Below are positions 24,081 to 35,087 of a DNA stretch of 64,000 nt, one piece after another. Below the pieces are notes generated by a model. It saw only the letters and a program-made list of their open reading frames with translations, was not told where the DNA came from and searched no databases. A program made the translations under genes and the position numbers. The first letter of the stretch is position 1. Each line of letters starts with the position of its first letter. Source of the stretch: Tetranychus cinnabarinus (Eukaryota; Arthropoda; Arachnida; Trombidiformes; Tetranychidae); the NCBI GenBank assembly GCA_022266195.1, contig WHVY01000001.1, forward strand, positions 10,602,001 through 10,666,000. The letters run 5' to 3'.

Positions 24081-25720
24081 TATTTATCAAATCACAGAAT
24101 CACTTTACGAAAATAATCCTCCAGTTATGCAAATCCTAGGCCAATTTGACTGGTAAACTTAAGTATCACATTACAAACTAGTTAATCATTTGTTAATTTG
24201 TTATAGATGAATCAAACATTAAATTAAAAAAACAGTTTTTTAAACGAAGGAAAATTATTGAATATTATAAAAAAACAATCTTTGTTGTATCCAATAGCTT
24301 AACAAGCGAAACTGTTTGACTTTGAATCGTCCAGTTACATTATTGACCAAGAAAATAATTTGATACCAAGAATGATTTGTAATTATAATTTCATCAAATA
24401 AACAATAACATGTCAATAGTTAACGGTCGACTGATTCGGTCAGCTATTAAATTGGACAAACACTTTCCACTATTGAATGTGAGCTTTCATGAAGAGAGGC
24501 TGTTCAAAGCTCACTTTTTCAACTCTCACCAAGGCAACTATTTTTTTCCTCTTTACTTTCATACTTTCTCAGGTTAGATTGCTAAACAAATGTTCATTTT
24601 AAACCATAACTTATTAATATAAACTAATTTGCAGCAATCAAACTTAATCCACTCCTTCATAATTAAGATGATAGTCAATTGAAAGTGAAGTTAACTTGAT
24701 TCACCATCAAATCTTGTCTTTAAATCTAACTGCGAAAACAAAATCAATACAAACTTTCAAAAGCTCAATAATTTACCTTATTAACTTGAACACTTTTAAC
24801 CAAAAAAGCTCAACATTTCCCTATTTACAATTAAATTTCCCTGTAAACAATAAACTAATTAATAATAGTGAATAATACCATTGTTTGTTTGATAAAAGTG
24901 TATTGTATTATAAGAAAAGGTTGACCAGAAATTTGTACTCGATAAATCTTGACACGAATATTTTCGTTGAAATTAATATACGTTTTAGAGTTGCATGAGT
25001 TTCATTGAAAAATGTGCTCAATCAATTGATTATAATCACTCTGGTTGTACTTTGTAATTGGCAACAATTGTACTTGATTACAACAACCCCATCCAAGCTC
25101 AATTAAACAATCAATTTGAATTCAATCTTAAACATTTTCCTTGGTTATATTAGAGACTTTATTTTTGGGATGAACAGCTCTAGTTGGATCAATGTTGAGG
25201 GTAAAAATGAAATAATATTGGAAACAAGTTAAACTGATTAATTGATGATTGATTTGCGTTGTAAGTGTTTTTAATGGACAATTGAATGTTTATTAGTGTG
25301 ATTGACTTTTAATAAGAGAAATATTTTCTTCCAATAACAATAACAATCAACTGTTCCCCAAACGTTACAATTTGTCAAGAGTAACAACAATTACAATTTG
25401 TACTTCCTAACAAAATGAGCTACCAAACAGTATGTAATTTGAATGTAATAATGAATGAAACAGACAGACTTAATAACCCAATGAAAATAGTAATACAAGA
25501 CAATTAAGATTGTGTGAGTTTATATATACACTTGAGGGGAGCTTTGCTTGATTGGCCTTTCTAATTGTCACCCAAATGATCCTCTGATAATCCTGATCAA
25601 TTCAATGTTTCCTTATATATATAAATGTATTCATTTCCATCTGAGTTTCAACAGTTAAAATTCAAACATCATTTAGTTAACATCAAGAGTTGCATCAGTT
25701 TTGTATTTAAAATCATCACA
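24081..25720. other. Intergenic interval, nothing recognised until a TATA box
   Basis: AT-rich sequence between two divergently arranged secreted-protein genes. The only motif I can support is the TATA element next to the histidine-rich gene. Confidence 0.55.
25614..25625 (+). promoter_or_regulatory. TATA box of the histidine-rich protein gene
   Basis: TATATATATAAA lies about 100 bases before the ATG at 25721. A start site around 25645-25650 would be typical. Strong TATA promoters suit tissue-restricted secreted proteins. Confidence 0.55.
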
Positions 25721-28700
25721 ATGAGAGGTTACATTATTGTGCTCCTCACTCTATCAGTGTTTATTATGATTGTTTCAGCTGAACATCATCATCACCACGG
25801 ATGGCAAAAGCATGAGCACGAGCACCACCATGATCACTGGCACGATCACGACGATAAGAATGACCACCAAGAGGTAAGAATCAAAATTGTCAACCTTTAC
25901 CGATTAACCGTTACAGTGTTTTAAAGGAAAGTCTTGTGAGCTTTGCAAGATTTTGTTTTACCGTGAGAAAGGCTTTGAATCAAGAGTAATTTATGATTAT
26001 ATTTGCTTGTTAATCCACCGATTAAGCAATTGGGAAGGATTAATAAAAAATTGAAATTGAGTTCATCGAACCAGTTCCATGATTGTATTTATAAACAAAC
26101 CGATAGCTCGGTGAGTAGACAGCTGGCTAAAGTGACCATTTAATGTGTATATTAAAATGTAATCGCCGATGGGTTTGCATGTAAAAAATGTGATTTGTTA
26201 AGTTGATTACAATTTAAATTCATCTCCAAAAGGACTGATTAATCCAAATTTGCAACAATCAATGTACAGTTTGAGGTAAAATCAATTTGCTTCCTTTTAC
26301 ACAACAAATTTTCACTTTCCCAGAAAATAATCGTATGAATACAATTGATTAACCATTTTAGTCCAAAACTGTGATACATTAGTGTGAAAATTTAATTGTC
26401 GATTGTGTAGTTAAAGTCAGATGATGGATTAGGTGTGAAAATGAATAGAGACATTTAGGTTAAAATGTAAAGAAAGTGAAATTAACTCATTACAGGACTA
26501 AATTTTGCTAACACCTAAAGTAAATTTTGATGGTAGTGATTGTAGTTATTATTTCTGCTCCTGGTGGTCATGATGATGATGTTGATGTTGATTTAATTTA
26601 ATTTACTCGTAGTAAATGTTACTCATTGTATAATAATCATAATCATTTATAATGATTAGCAACACCAGCTATCTGTTTCTGCGATTATTTGTCCAGCGAA
26701 TAGTTGGCCTCAAGTTGTTTCAAAATCAGGTTGATTTTGTGTCCAGATAAGATTCATGAATAAACACAAACATATATCCACACACATTTACAAATCTGAT
26801 TGTGAACTTGATGAGAATTTGATGATTTGTTTTTATGATATTATTTAAATTGTAATCCTGCTTGTGAGACCAAGTTAACCATTTCAACAATCATAAATTC
26901 CCGTGACCTATGTTCATCGTAAAACTCATCCATCAACAATGAGCTATCCTCCTGATGACCGTAAATTGACCTTGCTTCAGCTGTAGTTTCCCATGGTTGT
27001 CACAATCATCCTTTGATTGACTAAATGAATTAGTGAGATAATTAAGAAGAGGTTAACTTTTACAATTCAAGGGAAAGTAAATATTTAAGGAAGAGGCAAT
27101 AAATGAACAAATAATCACTTACCGAGACAATAAACCCAAAATTGTAAAACCATTGTAACCCGATTTTAACACATGTTAACAAACATGTGTGAAATGGCGC
27201 TTATGATGAGCGCCAATTTGAAAGTATCTTTTTTAACCAATCAGTTTAGTAAACAAATAATTTACATTCAATTTACTAATTTAAAATAAGAGACTGAAAT
27301 AAACAATTCAATTAATAAGCAAATATAAGCAAATTTAAGCAAATTAAAGCTATAATTACAAATAAATTTACAGTTCATCGTTTGCAGGAAAATGCATTTG
27401 AGCGTCAATTGCTTTAACCGTCAGACTTGCAAGTTGATTAGCTTATCCTTTGATCAACAGATCAAAATTAAGATAAATCAATTGACTTCACCTATTTAGA
27501 TAAATAAATGCAAATGTTTTTTTTTTCATTAAAGGATTGATTAAAACGCAAAGATTATCTGTCGATGTCAATGACAGTTAACGGTCTCTTCATGAAATAA
27601 CTGCAGCCAGTGTAATCAGTTGAATCATTAAGAATAGATTAGTTGAATGAGGGTTGAAATTATTAACCTAAATCAAAATTATTGTCATTGATTAAGGGTA
27701 GATTGAATCTTTGAAAAGTAGAGAGGTTAAGAGTGAAAGGTAGAGTTAAGGAAAAAGTGAAATACATAATAATTGTTTACAAAACATAAGATTGATTATT
27801 AGCTGTTAATCAGGTAACAAGATTCCAATGATCATTGATCCATTAAATAATAAGTAATGTATATATAAATTACAGGTCAATTTTTCAAACTAAATTGTAC
27901 AAAAGAGTCAATTGGTTCAGATTATATTTTAACACAATTAAAGAGTGACAAAAATTAATATCCTAAACATCATTTAGCTTCACGTTGGTTCAAGTAATAA
28001 TAAAGTGAAATCCTTTCTGTTGATTATCCGTAGTTATTGTAAACAAGTCTGTCGTTAATTGTGATCATCTAACTTTACTTTAACTACTGATATAACCATG
28101 ACTCTTGCTTTCAAATTTACCAAAAGTGTTGATCACTAGTCTTGTGAATTTGATTGTTATTACGAGAGCATCCGGAAATTTATTTGCTCCTTTGTCGTCT
28201 TTAATTCAAATTGTAATAATTAAGTTAACTTGCTAATTCAGTCATTTGGTTACCGAAAAAAGGAAACTTCAATTGTTTCAATAGAGCCAGGTAAATGAGT
28301 GTGTACTTTGAAGATTACTTTTTGTTGGTATCATTCAATAAGCCAGCTATTATTTGTTAGGTGAACTAATCAACCAGAGTACAACTTGTATGAGTTGGAT
28401 AATTTGATTAACAAGTTTGACTATCGTGACTATTATTGTTAGATTGGTACTGAAACAGCAAATTACTTGAAAAGGAGATTGGGATTGATTGAAAAATTGA
28501 TCCAGAAAACATGTAAATGAATAGATGCATATAGTCTTGATGGTTAATTGAATAGCTGTAGTTAGGTTATATTGTTGCATTCAATAAGCACGGTAAATTG
28601 AAACATTCAGTTTCAAACAAAACTCACTCATTTGTGATTAAACATTTCATTTTATTACTAAAATGTGTACATATACACGCCAATTGAACTAAAGATGTAC

Positions 28701-30420
28701 ATTAACACGAGGAAATACAGTCAAAACGATTGTAAATGACAAATGACACTCAAGTTGAATCCTCAACCCTAACTTTCCATACCTAATGGTATTTTTGAGA
28801 TTGAAAATTGTAGACCATTTCGATCAACATTTGGAGTCAACAGTCTGGATTGGATTCAAATCAGATCAGGTTAATAGATTGGGTTCTTTCGGTGAAAACC
28901 ATTTCTATTGATGATCTTTTCAATCATGCATTGATTGTCCTCAAATTTTCACATTTTACAATCATTTTTTCCATTAAAAGCTTTCCAATGTTTTTATACT
29001 TTTATAAAATAAGACTCAAACAAATGTTCAATGAATCAAGAGTTCGTTGAATACTTTTGTGTCAATCTTGAGATATCGAAAGTTTTCAGTGGCGAGAATT
29101 CATTTAAAAAAATGCTTCATCCATAAAACTAATCAAATTCGGGTTTTGTTTAATGCAATTTCTATTGAAATATATTCTTTCAGATTTTAGACAATTGGTT
29201 TATTATCTTTGTTTGCAATTTTCAAATAGATAAATTGACTAATAAGCGATCAAAAAGCTCAAAATAAACGAGAGTTTCAATTGTGACCAAAACACAAATA
29301 AATTATTTCCTATTGATTTCGCATACGGCATTTGATCTAAATAATTTTCTTCCAAATTTCCAAGACATCTAAAGCGTTAAATAATAAAAGATCTACTGAT
29401 CTTTACCAATTTAAGTATAAATACTCGAAAAGCGAATATTTAACAAGTTTTCTCAAATCAAGGATATTTATACCTTTTCATCAAAGTAAAGGCTGAAGAG
29501 AGTTTCAAATTGAAAGTTCCAACTGTAATTTGCGCTTCATTTTAAATTCAATAGTTGTTTAAAAAGTAATACTAATTTGTTTTTCTTTTTACAGCACCAT
29601 GACCATAAACACAAGCACCAACATAAACACAAAGCAAAGGAAGATGTAAGTTGACTTTGTTTTTTCACTCATTATGGGTTTTCTTAATAATCAGTCGTGT
29701 AAATTATTCAATGATACTAAATTGATCAAAATTTCCTATTTTTCATACCTTTCTGTATTTTGATTAACAGCATCAACATTGGCATGAAGCTGATGAGAAA
29801 CACAAGCACCACGACAATCATGATCACCATCATCACAATGATCATAAACATCATCACGGCCACAAGCACCATGGGAAACACAATCAAAAAGTAAGTGTTG
29901 ATCAAACTATTGATAATCTTAAGTCTAACTGAAAAATAGCTACAAAATTAGATGGAATCGTAAATTTAAATTCACCTTCAAACATGAAATACATTTAGAT
30001 TTACGATATTACTTTTGGATTAACTACGGTAATCCCTCTCAAAATGCAACTATTATTTGGTTAAAGTTTCGTCTATTTTCAAGGCAAGTTCTTGGTACTG
30101 TCGCACTTTGAGAGGGATTACTGTGAAACAAGTAATATTTAGCTATTTCATAGCGATCAGAGTCGTTTTAAAAGCATCAATTCAAGAAGCGCTACAATTG
30201 AGCTTTTGTAAAAAAACAAATTCATTATTTTTTTCAAAAAAAAACTTATCACAATTTACAACATAATTAATATATGATTTTCATTATTTTGATTGAACAG
30301 CATGAAGAGCACCACAAACATTCACACACCGAAGAGCATCATCACTATGGAAAGAATGATCACTGGGGTAAGCCAGAAACCCATGGCTGGTCTGGATCTG
30401 ATTTTGATTTCAGGAAATAA
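25721..30420 (+). CDS. Histidine-rich secreted protein (4 exons)
   Basis: Exons 25721-25873, 29595-29645, 29771-29890 and 30301-30420 all join in phase 0 with good GT-AG sites and give 147 residues. The 20-residue signal peptide (MRGYIIVLLTLSVFIMIVSA) is followed by a mature chain with about 50 His in about 127 residues, interspersed with Lys, Asp, Glu and Asn (EHHHHHGWQK, HKHKHQHKHKAKED). The C-terminus (KPETHGWSGSDFDFRK) is not His-rich. Every internal exon begins with a His codon, so the exons behave as modular repeat units. Such proteins usually bind Zn or Cu and can act in metal transport, heme handling, cuticle tanning or antimicrobial defence; the sequence does not decide between these. 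Intron 1 is 3.7 kb, very long compared with its neighbours. No homologue is recognised. Confidence 0.85.
25874..29594 (+). other. Long first intron of the histidine-rich gene
   Basis: About 3.7 kb between exon 1 and exon 2. It contains two adjacent perfect hairpins (27169-27190 and 27195-27215) and a 10-bp tandem repeat of AAGCAAATTT type (about 27317-27346). No internal gene is supported on either strand. Its length suggests embedded regulatory DNA. Confidence 0.6.
27169..27215. repeat. Two adjacent perfect palindromic stem-loops
   Basis: ACACATGTT/AACATGTGT (9-bp arms, 4-nt loop, 27169-27190) is followed after four bases by TGGCGCT/AGCGCCA (7-bp arms, 7-nt loop, 27195-27215). Both are perfect inverted repeats in the long intron. 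Confidence 0.8.
30005..30140. repeat. Imperfect hairpin in the last intron of the histidine-rich gene
   Basis: The arm at 30026-30050 pairs with 30100-30124 over 25 positions with only three non-Watson-Crick pairs (core GTAATCCCTCTCAAA). A second short pairing zone, ATATTACT against AGTAATAT, lies outside it (about 30006-30013 with 30131-30138). The loop is about 49 nt. It could be a microRNA-type precursor or the remnant of a small inverted-repeat transposon. Confidence 0.7.
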
Positions 30421-30874
30421 ACTTGTTCCTTTCAACCCAAATCATAATAATCATGCATCGTTAAAAACAAATTCATGAGAAAATCCTGATTATACCATTT
30501 GCTAAATCGACAAACATATTAAATTAATTATTAAAAATGAAATTAACAAAAATGTCCATCGACCATCTCTCGGATTTATTCATTTTACTCAATCGATTTT
30601 GTTGAAGAAAATAAATAAATTGATTATAAACCATCTTCATTGATATTTTCATGAAAATACAGCGATTGGTGAAGAGTTGAATCGCAACTGAATCATTTCA
30701 AGAACAATAATGAAAAAAGACTTAAACAATTTAAACAGATGTTAATCAAACAATTTTTTTATGCAAGGGATTATAGGCACCTTATAATCCCGAACATTTT
30801 CATTTGGGTGGACTCCATTTTCCTTCGGGTGAACTGGGAAATCCTGTTTCATCCCTCAGCTTGAGCTTATAGAA
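30421..30874. other. Convergent 3' region
   Basis: 3' flanks of the histidine-rich gene (+) and RNF170 (-). An AATAAA-containing stretch near 30608-30618 could end the plus-strand transcript. No gene is visible. Confidence 0.6.
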
Positions 30875-32253
30875 TCATAATAGGCTGGCATTTTCCCAAC
30901 GATTAGCGAGGAATCTTCTATAGATAATTGTAACATATATTGCGAAAAGGAGGACCACAAAAACATCATCAAGAAAACCGAAAAGACCAAAGACTGCTTC
31001 AGGTAAAATATCAAGAGGACTTATTAAGTACATAATCGCTCCTATGAAACACAAAAATATTCTGATTCGAAACATCCACATCAATCCTCCGACGGTGAAA
31101 AACTCAGATACACTGTGTCGTAGCAGTGTTGGGAGATCATATAAATAATCGATCCACTGTGAAGAGAAAAATAAAAACAAGTAAGATTAAAAATGAGGAA
31201 ATGAGGAAATTTAAATAAAAAATCAAATTTAAACGAATAAACTAAATGAACTGACAAGGAATAGTTAGGCACCAATCAACCAATCAATAATGGGATAGGT
31301 GATACGTACTGGTCTGGGCTCTCCACTAAATCTCCTATTGTACTCGTGAATATCTCGCAACAAATTTTGTACTTCATTCGATTCTTCAGTTGTTAAATTA
31401 TTGCTTTCTGGAAAGCAACGAAGAATCAAAGAAACTTGTTGGCGACAAACTGGACAGAGAACAGGTCCTAACCATCTCCCGTGTCTCCAATAAACAGTTA
31501 AACATTTTCCACAAAATAAATGTCCACAGTTTGTTTCAACAGGGTGAACAGGTTCATTCAGGCACACAGGGCAAGCCGAATCGACTCCATAATGATTAAG
31601 ACGAACAAAGTTACCTGATAAAACAAAAAAAAACCTTTATTAGATCATCTGTTTGACTGAAATTTTATCTCTGGAGATAGACTTGTCACAGAAAGAAATT
31701 TCTTCACTAGTAGTCATGAAAATCCGTATTTGATTGAAATAAAAAAGAAGATACAGCTTGATTAATTAAGTACAATAGAGAAAGCAAAAGACAAAAAATC
31801 GATGAGATGGATTGTGACTAACAGCTGTGCATTATCATGATTACTTTAGAGAAACAATAACTGAGTAGCTATAAAAATTATCACTCAGATATTTATTTCA
31901 TAATTACCATTAAGATTACCATCCGTTTCTTGATTATTGTTGCCATTGCTATCCTCATTTGAGCTGGCACCATTGGCTTGATTTGTATCATTAGTGTCAT
32001 TCGTACCACCGTTAGAGTTTAAACGATTTGAGACCAATCTACTAGAATAAAGTATATTCAATTGTTGTCTAGCATTATTCACAGCCTCCTGGCTTGAAGG
32101 GTGTATAAATTGGAATCCGCTAGCTCTTATCTGGCGATTAACTAAATAAAATAATAAACTTAAGGTTACAGTTGCTAAAAAGCCAGTTACAATGACTTCT
32201 GTACCAAAGCCCTCAACACTGATGAAGCTTGCAATGGTGTCCATATAATCCAT
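30875..32253 (-). CDS. RNF170: RNF170-type ER membrane RING E3 ubiquitin ligase (3 exons)
   Basis: Exons run 32253-31908, 31614-31310 and 31156-30875 and give 310 residues. Intron phases fit: a split Gly codon at the first junction, phase 0 at the second (donor GTACGT). An N-terminal membrane segment (VIVTGFLATVTLSLLFYLV) is followed by an Asn/Thr-rich linker, a RING (CPVC, then ETNCGHLFCGKCLTVYWR, then CPVCRQQV, about residues 129-175), and a DUF1232 hydrophobic region (DLPTLLRH, GGLMWMFRIRI, ISPLDILPEAVFGLFGFLDD). This order is diagnostic of RNF170, which ubiquitinates activated IP3 receptors for ER-associated degradation. The Asn-rich linker is longer than in vertebrate forms. The second splice join is inferred from alignment length. 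Confidence 0.9.
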
Positions 32254-33587
32254 AATTTGTAGAATATATCAAAATATACAAAAGTTAAACCTTAAAAATT
32301 GAATATTAACAAATTATTTACAGTGATAAATTTTTAGCAGCTAATATTTATTGTAATTGGATAACTGTCAAGAAACAAAACACAAGTTCCAACACAAAGA
32401 CACTGTTAAAAACAAAAGCCACAAGATGTTACAAACATTTCAATGAAACAAGATTAGATAAACAAAGCAAAACATAACGTCCACTTTTTATGTTTTTGAG
32501 CAGGTAAAATGGGACATTATCCGTCTAATTTAAGAATTAACAACGTCGTGATTTAAACAGCGTACTAGATTCATTGTTCTAAGGGATAAATAATCAACAA
32601 ATCAACAAATCAACTAAAAAACAGAAAATTGAAACATTTACTGTTACCAAGGAAACTTGAAGAGGGTTTTTCAAAAAAAAATGTCGCTCTCTTTATAAAT
32701 ATTTATTGTAGAAGGTAAAATCAAAGAATTTTGTTTTATTTATTGAAATAACATTTTCAGGGAAAGTCAATCATAACAAAATTGACTTCCATCATCTAAT
32801 TTTCATCTTTACTATCGAAATACCTGTAATCACTTTCTATCTTACGTTGAAGATAGTCTTTTCCTCTATCAATTATCCTCCGTCCAAAGTTTTAAACTAA
32901 AGGGACTTTCGTTTGTTTTTTTTCTGTCAGTTTGATCAGTCTGTCAATGATTATATTGTAATCTTATAATAATAAATTAAATTAAGATAGCTGGGCAATG
33001 GAATAATTTTGTGCTGAAAAACTCAGATCACAGTCAATACAGTCTGATAAAGCTTGAAAATTAGATGATGGTTGAGACTAAGCTGAAGATTGTTTGCAGT
33101 TAAGTTACAACTCGCAAACGATTAAGCTGTTGTCAATTGTAATTTTCTTGACACTTCTCATTTTAATTTTCAATTTGATATCGTCTGTTTTTGAATTGTT
33201 GAACAAGTTGACTTAACTTGGTGAGTCCCAACATGACTTTTGTTGGACTCAAGGTGATCATTGGAAGTTGCTAAATGTTGAGAAATTGAATAGATTAACT
33301 TCTAGAAGAAACAATCTAAATACAATAATTAGAACCAATAGATGAATTATTCATATAAGAATTATATAATGATACAATGTACGTACATCACGTTATGCAA
33401 TAGCAGTTACTCTAATAATTTGTGAATAACTAACAGGATGAATTATAAAATTAATTTTGTGCGCGTGAAAAATTTAAGGGTCTAAAAAGATTAACATGAA
33501 TCGTTGTTAACAATATTTTTGATAATCAATTTGATATATTTCATATTTTCGTAACATTGGGCGTTGGTTAGTTATAAAATGAATCTT
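32254..33587. other. Intergenic interval, nothing recognised
   Basis: AT-rich DNA between the 5' end of RNF170 and the 3' end of the serpin gene. No exon, promoter element or repeat could be supported. Confidence 0.55.
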
Positions 33588-35087
33588 TTAAAGTGTATTA
33601 ACTCGTCCAAGAAATAAAATAGCATCAGTCTTAAGATCTCGTATTAAAAAGATGAATGGTCGATCAATTATTAGTCTTGGAGATCGTTTTCGTGTACCAA
33701 TCTCAGCTACAGTAGCACCAGCAGCAAGAGTACCTTCTTCTGTGACTTGGAGGACAGTTTTATGTTTAGCTTCCTTCACGAAAAGCTCTTTTGAGTTTCC
33801 CATTTTTGAGAAATCAGCTATTTTAGGTGAAAATGCAGCTTTCATTCCAAGATATTCTAATGGTTTGAGTAAATCATATGAACCAGATAAACTAAATCTT
33901 GGTAATCCGAGTTCAACAGTATTTTCTTGCAATTGATTTATCAATTCGTACATCTGTTGTGATCCAAGTGCGGCTTCCAATGGTTTTAAATCAGTGCCAT
34001 TTGTTGGCGTTATAACCAAGAAACTAATTGATCCACCAGAATATAATTTTTCAACAACACAGGCTTGAAAATTAACATAATCACAATGATAATTGATTGA
34101 TGATATTGATCTCATCATAGGAATGATAGATTTTGTTTGATCAAAATTTCGGAAAACAGCTTGTTCATTTGTTAATGCTTGGTTAAATGGAGCTGACCAA
34201 ACACCTTTGAAGTAGATAACATTTATCAAAAGTAATCGAGTTAACGGGTCTAATGAATCTAAAAGATTTGGAATTAATCCTTGTGTCCACCATGATACTA
34301 GTTCATTTGCCCATTTCACTACATATGTTGGTTCAGTAGAGAACCCAACCTTTTCCAGATATGCATTATAATAAGTACGGACTTTGTCAACATATGAAGT
34401 TGATACATTATAATCTTTGTCAATGAAAATAGCATTTAGCAATTTAAGGCTGTTCTTTTTACCCACATCGTTAAGCAAAGAATGGAGTACATCTCGAAAA
34501 GCAGTTTGTATCTGAGCTTCAGTCATTGTTCGTAGTTGTAAAAGAGAAATCATTTCATCTTCGGTTGAAGCAGATGAACCAGCATAAACGGTAACCAATG
34601 TCGAAAACAAACTTAATGGAGAAATTAGAATATTTTCATTTCCATGGAATTTGTTTAATGCTTTAAATAGCTTGAATCCAAATTGGTTGTTGGAGGCTAC
34701 AATGTTTAACATATCCTTCGATAACGAATCAGATGTTCCTGGAAATTTTGGTGGAGAAGGTTGTTTCGACGTTTCTGAATTCCATGATGAGGGTGCATTA
34801 GTTGTGGTTGATGGTTCTTGTGATGAAAGATGACACGTAGGGCTTGTAGGAATTGGATCAATATTATCAGCACTTATGCTTCTATGTCTAGAGTTTACCA
34901 GCCTTCCATTTATTGGATTGAATGAATACGTCAATTTATTTTCATAAATTTGATAAGTTGAACGTCCAGATAGTGGGTCATTTGATTTTCTGACTCCGAA
35001 TCGATTCGTGAATCCACAATTAACAATATATAAACACATAGAAAAAAACACGACTGACTTCAAAGTCAATCCACTGGGCCGAATCAT
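33588..35087 (-). CDS. Secreted serpin with N-terminal extension and Arg-rich reactive loop
   Basis: 499 residues in one exon. A hydrophobic N-terminus (LKSVVFFSMCLYIVNC) looks like a signal peptide. About 100 residues of Ser/Pro/Thr-rich extension precede the serpin core (from about residue 125: FGFKLFKALNKFHGNENILISPLS). Hinge and reactive loop are EEGTLAAGATVAEIGTRKRS (about 450-469), followed by DRPFIFLIRD. With standard spacing from the hinge Gly, P1 is Arg 466 within TRKRS, which predicts inhibition of trypsin-like or basic-site proteases. The Ala/Gly/Thr-rich hinge suggests an inhibitory serpin. Arthropod secreted serpins control melanisation, Toll signalling and coagulation; the target here is unknown. 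The extension is unusual and could be processed. Confidence 0.92.
   Translation of the reverse strand: MIRPSGLTLKSVVFFSMCLYIVNCGFTNRFGVRKSNDPLSGRSTYQIYENKLTYSFNPINGRLVNSRHRSISADNIDPIPTSPTCHLSSQEPSTTTNAPSSWNSETSKQPSPPKFPGTSDSLSKDMLNIVASNNQFGFKLFKALNKFHGNENILISPLSLFSTLVTVYAGSSASTEDEMISLLQLRTMTEAQIQTAFRDVLHSLLNDVGKKNSLKLLNAIFIDKDYNVSTSYVDKVRTYYNAYLEKVGFSTEPTYVVKWANELVSWWTQGLIPNLLDSLDPLTRLLLINVIYFKGVWSAPFNQALTNEQAVFRNFDQTKSIIPMMRSISSINYHCDYVNFQACVVEKLYSGGSISFLVITPTNGTDLKPLEAALGSQQMYELINQLQENTVELGLPRFSLSGSYDLLKPLEYLGMKAAFSPKIADFSKMGNSKELFVKEAKHKTVLQVTEEGTLAAGATVAEIGTRKRSPRLIIDRPFIFLIRDLKTDAILFLGRVNTL

Noticed and set aside
28350..28580. Hydrophobic 76-codon minus-strand frame in the long intron
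   Set aside because: AT-rich chance frame; no motifs or splice partners.
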